In this document: in pieces, positions 37,270-46,094 of the stretch | Numbering within the stretch: the stretch's first letter is position 1 | Layout of the letters: every line of letters begins with the position of its first letter | Assembly (NCBI GenBank): GCA_023910605.1 | Contig: JAAVVV010000001.1 | Location: 1,850,698 to 1,914,697 of the forward strand | DNA: 64,000 bases | Reading direction: 5' to 3' | From: Bosea sp. (in: a-proteobacteria) | Lineage (GTDB): Bacteria; Pseudomonadota; Alphaproteobacteria; Rhizobiales; Beijerinckiaceae | Notes under the pieces: model-generated | Databases searched by the model: none | Told to the model about the DNA's origin: nothing | The model's input: only the letters and a program-made list of their open reading frames with translations | Program-made: the position numbers and the translations under genes

Positions 37270-38202
37270 ATGACCACCAGGGCGACCATCTTCATAGACG
37301 GGGAAAGCGGCACCACCGGCCTCGGCATCCGCGAGCGTCTGGCAGCCATGCCGGAGATCGCCATCGCCAGCATCGATCCCGCCCTGCGCAAGGACCCGGC
37401 GGCCAAGCGCGATCTTTTCGGCCGCGTCGATCTCGTCGTGCTCTGCCTGCCTGACGATGCCGCCAAGGACGCCGCCGCGATGGCGGACGGCCTGCCGGGC
37501 GGCGGGCCCCGCATTGTCGACGCCTCCACCGCGCATCGCATCGCGCCTGGCTGGACCTATGGCTTCCCCGAATTATCCGCCGAGCAGGGCAGGGCGGTCG
37601 CTGCATCGCGCCGGGTCGCAAATCCGGGCTGCTATCCCACTGGCGGCATCGCGTTGATCCGCCCTCTGGTCGAGGCAGGGCTGATGGATGCCGACCATCC
37701 GGTGACGGTCAATGCGGTGTCCGGTTACTCGGGCGGCGGCAAGGCCATGATCGAGGCCTACACGGCCGGCGCCGCGCCCTCCTTCGAGCTTTATGGCCTT
37801 GGCCTTGAGCACAAGCATGTGCCGGAGTTGCAGCTTTATTCCGGCCTCAGCCGCCGGCCTCTCTTCGTGCCATCGGTCGGCAACTTCCGGCAGGGGATGC
37901 TGGTCTGCGTGCCGCTGCATCTTGACCTCATGAAGGGCAAGCCCACGCCCGCCGACCTGCAGGCCGCGCTGGCAAAGGCCTATGCCGGGTCCGAATGGGT
38001 GTCGGTCGCATCCGCCGAGGCGGTGGCCTCGCTGGGCGGCAAGATCGAGGCTGAGGCGCTCAATGACACCAACAAGCTCGAACTGCGCGTCTTCGGCAAC
38101 GCCGCGCGCGGGCAGGCCGTGCTGGTGGCCCGGCTCGACAATCTCGGCAAGGGCGCGTCGGGCGCGGCCGTGCAGAACATCAGGCTGATGCTGGGCCTTT
38201 GA
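37270..38202 (+). CDS. argC: N-acetyl-gamma-glutamyl-phosphate reductase
   Basis: A 310-residue NADPH-dependent reductase of the short alphaproteobacterial ArgC class, third step of arginine synthesis. The dinucleotide-binding motif is [14 protein letters not shown] (7-20) and the catalytic Cys is C121 in [11 protein letters not shown]. The family blocks [16 protein letters not shown] and [11 protein letters not shown] follow. The ATG at 37270 has GAGGA 5 nt upstream. Expression is probably controlled by the leader peptide and terminator immediately upstream. Confidence 0.96.
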   Translation: MTTRATIFIDGESGTTGLGIRERLAAMPEIAIASIDPALRKDPAAKRDLFGRVDLVVLCLPDDAAKDAAAMADGLPGGGPRIVDASTAHRIAPGWTYGFPELSAEQGRAVAASRRVANPGCYPTGGIALIRPLVEAGLMDADHPVTVNAVSGYSGGGKAMIEAYTAGAAPSFELYGLGLEHKHVPELQLYSGLSRRPLFVPSVGNFRQGMLVCVPLHLDLMKGKPTPADLQAALAKAYAGSEWVSVASAEAVASLGGKIEAEALNDTNKLELRVFGNAARGQAVLVARLDNLGKGASGAAVQNIRLMLGL

Positions 38203-38213
38203 GGGAGGGATCG

Positions 38214-38597
38214 ATGAGCCAGATCGACGAGGACATCGCCGCGATCGCGGCGGCGACGCAGGTCTATTTCGACGCGCTGCATGATGGCGATGCGGACGGC
38301 TTGGCCAGGGTCTTCCTGCCCAGTTCCTCCCTGACCCAGAGCGTGGACGGCGAGATCGTCATCACGCCGCGCGACGCCTGGCTTGATGCGGTGCGCAAAC
38401 GGCCCTCGCCGCGTGCGAGCGGGCTGGCGCGCCATGACCGCATCCTTGCCATCGACCGCATCAGCGGCACGCTGGCGCATGTGAAGGTGGCCTGCGCGAT
38501 GCCGCCCCGGCACTTCATCGACATCCTGTCCTTCCTGAAGTCCAGGGATGGCTGGAAGATCGCCCAGAAGGTGTTCACCACGGAGACCCGGGCCTGA
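38214..38597 (+). CDS. Nuclear transport factor 2-like (lumazine-binding-type) protein
   Basis: A 127-residue cone-shaped NTF2-like fold: an N-terminal helix (DIAAIAAATQVYFDALHDGDADGLARVF), then strands including LTQSVDGEIVIT, HVKVACAMPPRHFIDILSFLKSRDGWKIAQKVFT. This matches the putative lumazine-binding NTF2 subfamily, mostly of unknown function. The ATG at 38214 has GAGGGAGG upstream and follows argC by 11 bp, so it probably shares the argC transcript. A hairpin spans its stop codon. Confidence 0.8.
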   Translation: MSQIDEDIAAIAAATQVYFDALHDGDADGLARVFLPSSSLTQSVDGEIVITPRDAWLDAVRKRPSPRASGLARHDRILAIDRISGTLAHVKVACAMPPRHFIDILSFLKSRDGWKIAQKVFTTETRA

Positions 38598-38621
38598 AGC
38601 CCGGGCCTTGCAGGCCCCGGC

Positions 38622-39470
38622 TCAGCCGGGATAGGCGACGAAGCGCTGTTGCTGGACGCCGAGCCCCTCGATGCCGAGGCGCACGGTCTCGCCGCCATGC
38701 AGATAGCGCGGCGGCTTCATCCCCATGCCCACGCCGGGCGGCGTTCCGGTGGTGATCACGTCGCCGGGCATCAGGCGCATGAAGCGGCTGGTGTAGCTCA
38801 CGATGGTCCTGACATCGAAGATCATGGTGCGGGTCGAGCCGTTCTGCACGCGCTGGCCGTCGATCTCGAGCCACATGCCGAGGTTCTGCACATCCGCGAT
38901 CTCGTCCCTCGTGACGAGCCAGGGCCCGATCGGCCCGAAGGTGGGGCAACCCTTGCCCTTGGTCCATGTGCCGCCGCGCTCGATCTGGAATTCGCGCTCG
39001 GATACGTCGTTGCACACGCAGTAGCCGGCCACGGCATCCAGCGCGTCCTTCTCGTCGATGTAGGAGCCGCCGTCCCCGATCACGATGGCGAGTTCGACCT
39101 CCCAATCGGTTTTCCTGGAGCCGCGCGGGATGATGACGTCGTCATTGGGCCCCACGATGCAGGAGGGCGCCTTGTTGAAGATGATGGGCTCGGCCGGAAT
39201 GGCCGCGCCGGTCTCGGCGGCATGGTCGGCATAGTTGAGGCCGATGGCGATGAAGTTGCCGACCCCGCCAACGCAGGCGCCCAGTCTCGCGCCGGCCGGC
39301 GCCAAAGGCAGGCTTGCCGGATCGATGGCCCGCAGCCTTGCGAGGCCATCCTTGCGAATCGCGGCGCCCGTGATGTCAGGCACGATCCCCGAAAGGTCAC
39401 GAACTGCGCCCTGCGCATCGATCAGGCCCGGCTTTTCAGCCCCTTCGGCCCCGAATCTCACCAGCTTCAC
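38622..39470 (-). CDS. Fumarylacetoacetate hydrolase family protein
   Basis: A 282-residue FAH-fold enzyme. Family blocks are GLNYADHAAETG, PSCIVGPNDDVIIPRGSRKTDWEVELAIVIG with the metal-ligand Glu residues, CNDVSEREFQ, GPIGPWLVT and MPGDVITTGTPPGVGMG. The class includes ureidoglycolate lyase and 2-hydroxyhepta-2,4-diene-1,7-dioate isomerase types; the substrate is not predictable. A GTG at 39468-39470 with GGGGAGG about 8 nt upstream is the start; the frame open to 39833 is non-coding. A strong inverted repeat lies about 110 bp upstream. Confidence 0.9.
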   Translation of the reverse strand: MKLVRFGAEGAEKPGLIDAQGAVRDLSGIVPDITGAAIRKDGLARLRAIDPASLPLAPAGARLGACVGGVGNFIAIGLNYADHAAETGAAIPAEPIIFNKAPSCIVGPNDDVIIPRGSRKTDWEVELAIVIGDGGSYIDEKDALDAVAGYCVCNDVSEREFQIERGGTWTKGKGCPTFGPIGPWLVTRDEIADVQNLGMWLEIDGQRVQNGSTRTMIFDVRTIVSYTSRFMRLMPGDVITTGTPPGVGMGMKPPRYLHGGETVRLGIEGLGVQQQRFVAYPG

Positions 39471-39579
39471 CGCGCAGCCTCCCCTTGAATGGCCCTTGTT
39501 GTTTCTGCATGAGCGCAAAAACACGGCCTTTCGGCAAGGGGAGTCGGGCTCGCCAGGGGCCAGCCATGTGAATACCTCA

Positions 39580-39602
39580 TTGCAAATGTTGCTGATTTGC
39601 AA
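39580..39602. promoter_or_regulatory. Inverted repeat TTGCAAAT-N7-ATTTGCAA (candidate operator)
   Basis: A perfect 8-bp-arm inverted repeat in the 419-bp divergent region (39471-39889) between the FAH-family gene and the FadL-type gene, with a nested GTTGC-N6-GCAAC. It lies about 110 bp upstream of the FAH start and 290 bp upstream of the FadL start. It resembles a dimeric regulator site. The rest of the gap is AT-richer and shows no gene I can support. Confidence 0.4.
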
Positions 39603-39889
39603 CGATGACGGGCAAATGCACAGGCCATGCGCGATTGCGGGGGCTTGAGTGGCGCACGCCCGCCTGCCGGATGCAGGCAAAACTGCGGAGAAAGCAGGGC
39701 TGTTTTGGCTCAATGCCGCCCTACAGCGCGCATTTTGCCCAAAACGACGATTTTGCAGGAGTGGCTGGCCGGTTACGGCATGACCCGACCGTGGTTTCGC
39801 TGCTCTTGTAAGAAACAGAACGACTTGGCACAAACATTTCCAGAAAAGGCGACGACAGGCCTATTGAAAAAACATCCAGGGTGGATTCA

Positions 39890-41197
39890 ATGATCACGGT
39901 TCGCAACGCGCTTGGTTTGACGGCTTCGGCAGCCGTTATGGTCCTTGCGGCATCGGCTGCGCAGGCGAGTTCATTCGCCATCCGTTCCGGCCAGTCGGCC
40001 GAGGGCCTCGGCATGGCCTATGCAGGCGCGGCCTCCGGCGGCATCGGCTTGGGCGCAATGGCGTGGAACCCGGCGACGATCACGATGTTCCCCGGCCGCA
40101 CCAGCCAGTGGAACGCGACCTATCTCAGCGCGACGGCCACTTATCGCCTGATGCCGGGAACTTCCGGCGTCATCTCGCCGCTCGGCGATTCCAGCCAGAT
40201 CGGCCTGAACGGCGCCTTCATACCTGCGTCTTATAACGTCTGGCAGCTTACAGACCGCCTGTTCTTCGGCCTCACCAACACCGCACCATTCGGCCTTCGC
40301 TCCAAGCCAGGCGGCCGGGATGGCGTCTGGGCCGGCCAGACCTATGGTCGTTCGGCCACCATTCGCACGGTGAACATTGCTCCGACCGTAGGCTTTGCGG
40401 TCAATGACTGGATCTCGATCGGCGCCGCGCTTCAGATCCAGTATGGCCAGGTTGACCTCAAGCAGGCCCTAGGCGTTGCCGCAGCCTCACCAAGCGGGCA
40501 GCTCCGTGGCGACTCCTATGACTTCGGCTACCGGGTCGGCGTGACGCTGACGCCGTGGAATGGCACGAATATCGGTCTTGCCTATCGTTCCGGCATCGAT
40601 CAGCGCATCAGGGGCCGTTTCTCTACGCCTCTGGGCTCCACCCCCGTCTCCGCCAACCTGCCGCTTCCCGGCTCGGTGGTGTTCGGCCTCTCGCAGGTCA
40701 TCAACGAGCAGTGGCAGGCGCATCTCGGCGTCGAGTGGACCAACTGGGGCCGCTTCGGCACCATTCCGGTCACCAACCGGCTGACCGGCGCGAACGTCAC
40801 GAACCTCCGCTTCGAATACAAGGACAGCTGGTACTTCTCCGGCGGCGTCGAGTACAAGTGGAACCAGGCGCTCACGCTCCGCGCCGGCGTCGGCTACGAG
40901 CTGTCAGCCGTCGATGAGTCGAGCCGCAGCGTCTTCGTTTCGGACAATGACCGTCTTTGGCTGTCGGCCGGCTTGAGCTACCAGATCACCAACAAGCTGA
41001 ACTTCGACCTTGGCTACACCTTCATCACGGTCAACAAGGCTCGCATCGCCTATGGCCCGGGCACGTCGCAGGGTGGTCCTCTGCCGCTGCGCGCCGAGGC
41101 TTCCCCGAAGATCCATATCTTCGCGGCCGGCCTGACCTATCGCTGGGATGACCCGGCGGTGGCGATCCCTGCCGCTGCCGCGGTGCGCAAGTACTGA
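39890..41197 (+). CDS. OmpP1/FadL-family outer membrane transporter
   Basis: A 435-residue outer-membrane beta-barrel of the FadL long-chain fatty acid/aromatic hydrocarbon transporter family. The signal peptide ends around ASAAQA before SSFAIRSGQSAEGLGMAYAGAASGG, the N-terminal hatch signature. Alternating beta strands run to the end, with FDLGYTFITVNKARI and HIFAAGLTYRWDD near the C-terminus. The ATG at 39890 has AGGGTGG upstream, preferred over a GTG at 39881. A terminator follows at 41241. Confidence 0.92.
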   Translation: MITVRNALGLTASAAVMVLAASAAQASSFAIRSGQSAEGLGMAYAGAASGGIGLGAMAWNPATITMFPGRTSQWNATYLSATATYRLMPGTSGVISPLGDSSQIGLNGAFIPASYNVWQLTDRLFFGLTNTAPFGLRSKPGGRDGVWAGQTYGRSATIRTVNIAPTVGFAVNDWISIGAALQIQYGQVDLKQALGVAAASPSGQLRGDSYDFGYRVGVTLTPWNGTNIGLAYRSGIDQRIRGRFSTPLGSTPVSANLPLPGSVVFGLSQVINEQWQAHLGVEWTNWGRFGTIPVTNRLTGANVTNLRFEYKDSWYFSGGVEYKWNQALTLRAGVGYELSAVDESSRSVFVSDNDRLWLSAGLSYQITNKLNFDLGYTFITVNKARIAYGPGTSQGGPLPLRAEASPKIHIFAAGLTYRWDDPAVAIPAAAAVRKY

Positions 41198-41240
41198 TCG
41201 CGGCCACCCGTTCTCGGGGAGCCTGAGGGCTACCTGACGG

Positions 41241-41265
41241 AAAGCCGGCCTCCGGGCCGGCTTTT
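41241..41265 (+). terminator. Rho-independent terminator after the FadL-type gene
   Basis: AAAGCCGGCC-TCCG-GGCCGGCTTTT stem-loop with T-run, 43 bp past the stop codon. Confidence 0.9.
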
Positions 41266-41314
41266 CCTTGTCCGATGCGGGCTCGCGCGGCATCGATCCG
41301 CAATCAGGCCCAGG

Positions 41315-41369
41315 CCAGGATGAGGCCAGGATGAGGCCGCGAGGATGCCGCGAGGAGGCCGCGATGAGA
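41315..41369 (+). repeat. Five 11-bp repeats covering the start of the DUF3088 gene
   Basis: Consecutive 11-bp units: CCAGGATGAGG twice, then CCGCGAGGATG, CCGCGAGGAGG and CCGCGATGAGA. The fourth unit supplies the GAGGAGG ribosome site and the fifth contains the start codon at 41364. Units differ at a few positions. Confidence 0.65.
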
Positions 41370-41726
41370 AAACCGATCCTGTTCCTGATCCGGCCCAATT
41401 CCCGGCCTGACCATACGGAGGGCTGGTATTGCCCCGACTGCGCGCTCATCGAGGGCGTGCTGCACTATTACCCGCAACTGCGCGAGGTGATCGATGTGCG
41501 GATGGTCGATTTCCCGCGCCCGCGCCAGGCCATCATCGACCTTGCGGGAGAAGGTGCCCAGGACTGTCCGTGCCTGCTCCTCGATCCCGTCATGGGCCCC
41601 GCCGAAGCCCCCGTCGTCAAAGGATGGCGCGTCATCACCGAGGACACCCGGCTGATGCTCGATGTCCTTGCCGGGCTTGCGCCGGGAGTCGGCCGTTCCG
41701 GAACAGGTTCGCTGTTTACGGCCTGA
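41364..41726 (+). CDS. DUF3088 family protein
   Basis: A 120-residue protein matching DUF3088: KPILFLIRPNSRPDHTEGWYCPDCALIEGVLHYYP with a CPDC motif near residue 27, then VIDVRMVDFPRPRQAIIDLAGEGAQDCPCLLL and RVITEDTRLMLDVLA. The layout is thioredoxin-like with a CxxC, so a redox role is conceivable but unproven. The start is decided by GAGGAGG 6 nt upstream. It converges on phaC. Confidence 0.85.
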   Translation: MRKPILFLIRPNSRPDHTEGWYCPDCALIEGVLHYYPQLREVIDVRMVDFPRPRQAIIDLAGEGAQDCPCLLLDPVMGPAEAPVVKGWRVITEDTRLMLDVLAGLAPGVGRSGTGSLFTA

Positions 41727-41745
41727 TCTGCGAGGCGGCCCCGCC

Positions 41746-43575
41746 TCAGGCCCTGATCTTCACATAGGTTCCCGGCGCGTCGCAGAGCGGCTTGTGCTTG
41801 CGGCTGCCGAGCTTTGTGCGGGCCGCGACCGTGGCCGGCGCCTGCGCGCGGATCCACTCGAACCAGTAGGGCCACCATGAACCGGGCGTTTCCTGAGCTT
41901 TGGCTACCCAGCTCTCGAATGTGCCTTCCGGCTTGCCGCCCGTCCAGAACTGGTATTTCGGCTTGGCCGGCGGGTTCACGACGCCGGCAATGTGCCCTGA
42001 TCCCGACATGACATAGCTCACTGGCCCGCCAAAGCAGGCGGAGCCGTTGAACACCGACTTCGCGGGCGCGATGTGATCTTCCTTGGTCGCAAGGTTGAAG
42101 ATGGGAATGGTCACCTTGCCAAGATCAAGCCGCACATCCCCGACCTTCATCTCGCCCTTTGAAAGCCTGTTCTCAAGATAGCAGTTGCGCAGGTAAAAGG
42201 AGTGGTTGGCCTCCGGCATCCGCGTGGAATCAGAATTCCAGTACAGCAGGTCGAACGGGTAGGGCGACTGGCCCTTGAGATAGACATTCACGACATTTGC
42301 CCAGATCAGGTCATTGGGCCTGAGCATGTTGAAGGCGTTGGCCATGCGTGCGCCGTCAAGATAGCCGCGCAGCTTCATCTGCTCCTCGATCGACCGGATC
42401 TGCTCCTCGTCGACGAACACCTTGAGTTCGCCCGGATCGGTGAAGTCCACCTGCGTGGTGAAAAGCGTGGCGCTGGAAATGCGCGTGTCGCCCTTGGCGG
42501 CCATATAGGCCAGCGTCACGGCCATCATCGTGCCGCCCACGCAGTAGCCGATGCCCGTGACGTCGGGCTGGCCGGTGATTTCGCAGGCCGCGCCGACGGC
42601 GGCCAGCACGCCATCCTCCATGTACTCCCTGAAGCCCATCTGGCGGTGCCGTTCATCGGGATTGACCCAGGACACGCAGAACACCGTGAGCCCCTGCGCG
42701 ACGCACCAGCGGATGAACGATTTGTCGGGGTTGAGATCGAGGATGTAGAATTTGTTGATCCAGGGCGGCACGATCACCAGTGGCCGGGCCAGCACCGTCC
42801 CGGTGGTGGGCGCATACTGGATCAGCTCGATCAGATCGTTGCGGAACACCACCTTGCCGGGCGTGATCGCCATGTTGACCCCGACCTCGAAGCGCTCCGT
42901 GTCGGTCATCCTGACCTTGAGCTCGCCGTGTCCGGCGGCGACATCTTCGGCCAGCATCCTCATGCCGCGCACCAGGTTATCGCCGTTCTGGCGGAAGGTT
43001 TCGCGGATCAGCTCGGGGTTGGTCGCAAGGAAGTTGGACGGCGCCAGCGCGCTCGACAACTGCTTGACGTAGAACCTTGCCTTGTCGCGCGTGTGCTCGT
43101 CCACGCCATCGGCCCTGTCCACCACGGTCTCTGCCCAGCGCGAGGTGATAAGGTAGGCCTGCTTGATGAAGTCGAACACCGGGTTGGCCTGCCATTCGGC
43201 GTCGGCGAAGCGACCATCCTTCGGGTCAGGCTGAGCCACCGGCGTCGAGGGCTCGCCTTGCATCTTCTTCAGCGTCTCGGACCACAGCGACAGGAAATTG
43301 GTGGCGATCGCGGCCTGAACCTCCACGGCCTTCTGCGGATCGGACAGCACCTTCTCTGCCACCTGGCCAAGGGTCTTGACCAATTCGCCCGCCTCGTCGG
43401 CCAGCCCGCCCTTGGCCTCGCCCCGTTCGAGCGGCTTCATCATGGCGGCGGTCGCCTTGCCGGCCTGCTCCACGAAGCGGGCCACATTGCGAGACAGCGC
43501 CTCGAAATCGGGCGGAGTCAGGGCGTCCGATGCGGCCGGAGCGGCAGGGCCGGCATCCTGCGGAGTCTTGGCCAT
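41746..43575 (-). CDS. phaC: Class I poly(R)-hydroxyalkanoate synthase
   Basis: A 609-residue class I PHA synthase that polymerises 3-hydroxyacyl-CoA into storage polyester. The lipase-like box is GIGYCVGG with catalytic Cys345; the catalytic Asp is in NLATKEDHIAP and the His in MSGSGHIAGVVNPP. The N-terminal region (about 90-250) has the PHBC_N blocks NPVFDFIKQAYLITSRW and PELIRETFRQNGDNLVRGMRML. No phaR, phasin or depolymerase gene is next to it. Confidence 0.97.
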   Translation of the reverse strand: MAKTPQDAGPAAPAASDALTPPDFEALSRNVARFVEQAGKATAAMMKPLERGEAKGGLADEAGELVKTLGQVAEKVLSDPQKAVEVQAAIATNFLSLWSETLKKMQGEPSTPVAQPDPKDGRFADAEWQANPVFDFIKQAYLITSRWAETVVDRADGVDEHTRDKARFYVKQLSSALAPSNFLATNPELIRETFRQNGDNLVRGMRMLAEDVAAGHGELKVRMTDTERFEVGVNMAITPGKVVFRNDLIELIQYAPTTGTVLARPLVIVPPWINKFYILDLNPDKSFIRWCVAQGLTVFCVSWVNPDERHRQMGFREYMEDGVLAAVGAACEITGQPDVTGIGYCVGGTMMAVTLAYMAAKGDTRISSATLFTTQVDFTDPGELKVFVDEEQIRSIEEQMKLRGYLDGARMANAFNMLRPNDLIWANVVNVYLKGQSPYPFDLLYWNSDSTRMPEANHSFYLRNCYLENRLSKGEMKVGDVRLDLGKVTIPIFNLATKEDHIAPAKSVFNGSACFGGPVSYVMSGSGHIAGVVNPPAKPKYQFWTGGKPEGTFESWVAKAQETPGSWWPYWFEWIRAQAPATVAARTKLGSRKHKPLCDAPGTYVKIRA

Positions 43576-43683
43576 GGCGTTTCATCTCCCCATCTGCAGT
43601 GTTTATCGGTCCGTGCCACCGATGCACCGCAATTGCAGGACTATTAACACTGGCCGAACCATGTTTGACAGTCGGGAAAACGG

Positions 43684-44055
43684 ATGAGCCGCATGATCCA
43701 GCTTTCAGGACAGTACTTGCCGCGCGGCGCCGCGCTTTTTCTTCTCCTGGCCGCGCTCGGCGGATGCGGCGACGCCAACCTCGTGCGCGACGCAGCGCAA
43801 GGCGTCGGCCTTGCGGGCCGCCCGAGCGAGACGGCGGATTTCGTGCGCTCCAGCCGAGCCGATGCGCCCTCCGGATTCATGGCGGTTGGCGTCAGCGCCC
43901 CGCCCCGGGCCGGGCCGCGGCGCAGCGCCGCCGAATTCCGCGCGCTTGAGGCCGGGCTTGAGGCCGATAAGGCGCGGCTTGAGGCCGAGGGCGCCGCAGC
44001 GCGCCAGGCTGGCGCAACGCCTCCGGCGAAACCTCCCGTGCCTGTGCAAGAGTGA
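43684..44055 (+). CDS. Predicted small lipoprotein
   Basis: A 123-residue protein: basic N-terminus, hydrophobic stretch and LAALGGC (Cys28) lipobox, then a probably helical Ala/Glu-rich tail (SAAEFRALEAGLEADKARLEAEG, Pro-rich end). No family recognised beyond a short alphaproteobacterial lipoprotein. It lies between divergent phaC and the AlaC-type gene. The likely site is the outer or inner membrane, periplasmic face. Confidence 0.65.
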   Translation: MSRMIQLSGQYLPRGAALFLLLAALGGCGDANLVRDAAQGVGLAGRPSETADFVRSSRADAPSGFMAVGVSAPPRAGPRRSAAEFRALEAGLEADKARLEAEGAAARQAGATPPAKPPVPVQE

Positions 44056-44119
44056 CCGATTAAATCGGATGATTTCCGTATATAATTGCGTTCGCAGGCT
44101 GCTTTGCCAATGGTAAAGC
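44056..44119 (+). promoter_or_regulatory. Promoter region of the AlaC-type gene with two palindromes
   Basis: A perfect TATAAT at 44081-44086 is preceded by the palindrome CCGATT-A-AATCGG (44056-44068), which overlies the expected -35 position where no good TTGACA match is seen. Downstream, in the presumed 5' leader, GCTTTGCC-AAT-GGTAAAGC (44101-44119) is a near-perfect inverted repeat. A weak -35 under an operator-like palindrome suggests regulated transcription. Confidence 0.45.
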
Positions 44120-44182
44120 AATTTCATGCAAATTAACGGGGCTGGCGCCATGGGGCGCGAGCGACCCAAGGAGCACCACCCC

Positions 44183-45400
44183 ATGGACTTCCACCGGATC
44201 AAGCGTCTGCCGCCATACGTGTTCGAGCAGGTCAACAAGATCAAGGCTGCCGAACGCGCCAAGGGAGTCGACATCATCGATCTGGGCATGGGCAATCCTG
44301 ACCTTCCCGCTCCGAAGCATGTGCTGGACAAGCTGGTCGAGACGGTCGGCAAACCGCGCACCGATCGCTACTCCTCGTCCAAGGGCATAGCCGGGCTGCG
44401 CCGCGCCCAGGCCAATTATTACGAGCGCCGCTTTGGCGTGAAGCTCAACCCCGACACGCAGGTCGTGGCCACACTGGGCTCCAAGGAAGGCTTCGCCAAC
44501 ATGGCGCAGGCCATCACGGGTCCGGGCGATGTCGTGCTCGTGCCGAACCCGAGCTACCCGATCCATGCCTTCGGCTTCCTGATGGCGGGCGGCGTCATCC
44601 GCTCCGTGCCGGCGGAGCCGACGCCGGCCTTCTTCCCCGCGGCCGAGCGCGCCATCATGCACTCGGTGCCCAAGCCGATCGCGCTGGTGGTCTGCTACCC
44701 GTCGAACCCCACTGCCTATGTCGCCAGCCTCGATTTCTATCGCGATCTCGTGGCCTTCGCGAAGAAGCACGACATCATCCTGCTCTCGGACCTGGCCTAT
44801 GCGGAGGTCTATTTCGACGATGCCAATCCGCCGCCCTCGATGCTGGAGGTGCCGGGCGCCGTCGATGTGGCCGTGGAGTTCACCTCAATGTCGAAGACCT
44901 TCTCCATGGCCGGCTGGCGCATGGGCTTCGCGGTCGGCAATGAGCGGCTGCTCGCGGCGCTGACGCGCGTGAAGTCCTATCTCGATTACGGCGCCTACAC
45001 GCCCATCCAGGTTGCGGCTGCGGCGGCGCTCAATGGCCCGGATGACTGCATCCGCGAGATGCGCGCGATCTACAAGACCCGCCGCGACGCGCTGGTGGAG
45101 AGCTTCGGCAAGGCCGGCATCGAGATCCCGGTGCCGCAGGCCTCGATGTTCGCCTGGGTGCCGATCCCGGAGAAGTTCCGCCATCTCGGCAGCCTGGAAT
45201 TCTCCAAGCTGCTCATCGAAAAGGCGGAGGTGGCCGTAGCGCCGGGCATCGGCTTCGGCGAGCATGGCGATGATTACGTCCGCATCGCCATTGTCGAGAA
45301 CGAGCAGCGCATCCGCCAGGCGGCCCGCAACATCGGCAAGTTCCTCAAGACGGCCGACGCCACGCTGCACAACGTCATCGGCATCAAGAAGGCCGGCTGA
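44183..45400 (+). CDS. AlaC-type PLP aminotransferase (often annotated LL-diaminopimelate aminotransferase)
   Basis: A 405-residue fold-type I class I/II aminotransferase. PLP lysine is K238 in FTSMSKTFSMAGWRMGF. FHRIKRLPPYVFEQVN, DLGMGNPD, SSSKGIAGLRRA, VPNPSYPIHAFGF and GIGFGEHGDDYVRIA match E. coli AlaC closely. The usual activity is glutamate-pyruvate transamination; some annotations call it LL-DAP aminotransferase. The ATG at 44183 has AAGGAG 9 nt upstream. It precedes hom in the order often seen in this group, with two genes between. Confidence 0.9.
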   Translation: MDFHRIKRLPPYVFEQVNKIKAAERAKGVDIIDLGMGNPDLPAPKHVLDKLVETVGKPRTDRYSSSKGIAGLRRAQANYYERRFGVKLNPDTQVVATLGSKEGFANMAQAITGPGDVVLVPNPSYPIHAFGFLMAGGVIRSVPAEPTPAFFPAAERAIMHSVPKPIALVVCYPSNPTAYVASLDFYRDLVAFAKKHDIILLSDLAYAEVYFDDANPPPSMLEVPGAVDVAVEFTSMSKTFSMAGWRMGFAVGNERLLAALTRVKSYLDYGAYTPIQVAAAAALNGPDDCIREMRAIYKTRRDALVESFGKAGIEIPVPQASMFAWVPIPEKFRHLGSLEFSKLLIEKAEVAVAPGIGFGEHGDDYVRIAIVENEQRIRQAARNIGKFLKTADATLHNVIGIKKAG

Positions 45401-45442
45401 ACGCCGGGGAGGGCGCGGGACCGCTGGCCCCGCGCCGCACTC

Positions 45443-45949
45443 TCAGGCGCTGCCGAGATAGTCGCGCTTGCCGATGGGCAGCCCGTTGTGGCGGAGCAGC
45501 GCATAGGACGTGGTCAGGTGGAAGAAGAAGTTGGGGTTCACCCAGCGCACCAGATAATCCGCGCCGGTGAAGCTCATCTCGTTGCCCGCCACCTTGATGG
45601 TCACGATCCGGTCCTCGCCGCCGTCGATGGCGGAAGCGGGGATGCCTTTCAGCAGATCGATCACCTTCTGCACGCGCGCCTGCAATTCGGGGAAGGTGGT
45701 TTCCGTGTCGGGATGGCTGGGCACCTCCATCTGCGCGAGGCGGCTGGCGCCCGCCTTCGCCATGTCGCAGGTGATCTGAACCTGCCGCACCAGGGGGAGC
45801 ATGTCGGGGTAGAGCCGCGCCTGGAGCAGGGCGTTGGGGTCGATCCGCTGCGCCGTCGCGTGAGCCTCGGCCTTGGTGAGGATAGCAGCCAGCGCGGTGA
45901 GGCTGTGGATGAGGACGGGAACCGAAGCGGCGTGAAGCGACAGGGACAT
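45443..45949 (-). CDS. DUF1993 family protein
   Basis: A 168-residue helical protein matching DUF1993, a DinB-like four-helix family: VLIHSLTALAAILTKAEAHA, LYPDMLPLVRQVQITCDMAKAGASRLAQME, MSFTGADYLVRWVNPNFFFHLTTSYALLRHNGLPIGKRDYLG. Function unknown; DinB-like bundles often bind a metal, but clear metal ligands are not evident. The intergenic stretch before the convergent AlaC-type stop contains a GC-rich hairpin without a T-run (45412-45436). Confidence 0.88.
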   Translation of the reverse strand: MSLSLHAASVPVLIHSLTALAAILTKAEAHATAQRIDPNALLQARLYPDMLPLVRQVQITCDMAKAGASRLAQMEVPSHPDTETTFPELQARVQKVIDLLKGIPASAIDGGEDRIVTIKVAGNEMSFTGADYLVRWVNPNFFFHLTTSYALLRHNGLPIGKRDYLGSA

Positions 45950-46094
45950 GGGAAATCCTGAACGGGAGGGTGTGGGTCAGCGCGCGGAGCAAGAGCGATC
46001 GCGCGGCAAAGGTCAAGCCTCAAGCGCCGCCAGCGCCGCGCCTTGCGTCCCTGCCTCGCCTTGACGCGCTCCGGCCGGCATGCGACCGGGCGCC

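Noticed and set aside
38587-38605. Terminator at the end of the NTF2-like gene (CCCGGGC-N5-GCCCGGG)
   Set aside because: Good hairpin but it spans the stop codon and is not followed by a T-run, so termination is not supported.
39825-39841. Sigma-54-like promoter TTGGCAC-N5-TTTCC before the FadL-type gene
   Set aside because: The -24 GG is present but the -12 element reads TTTCC and lacks the essential GC dinucleotide.
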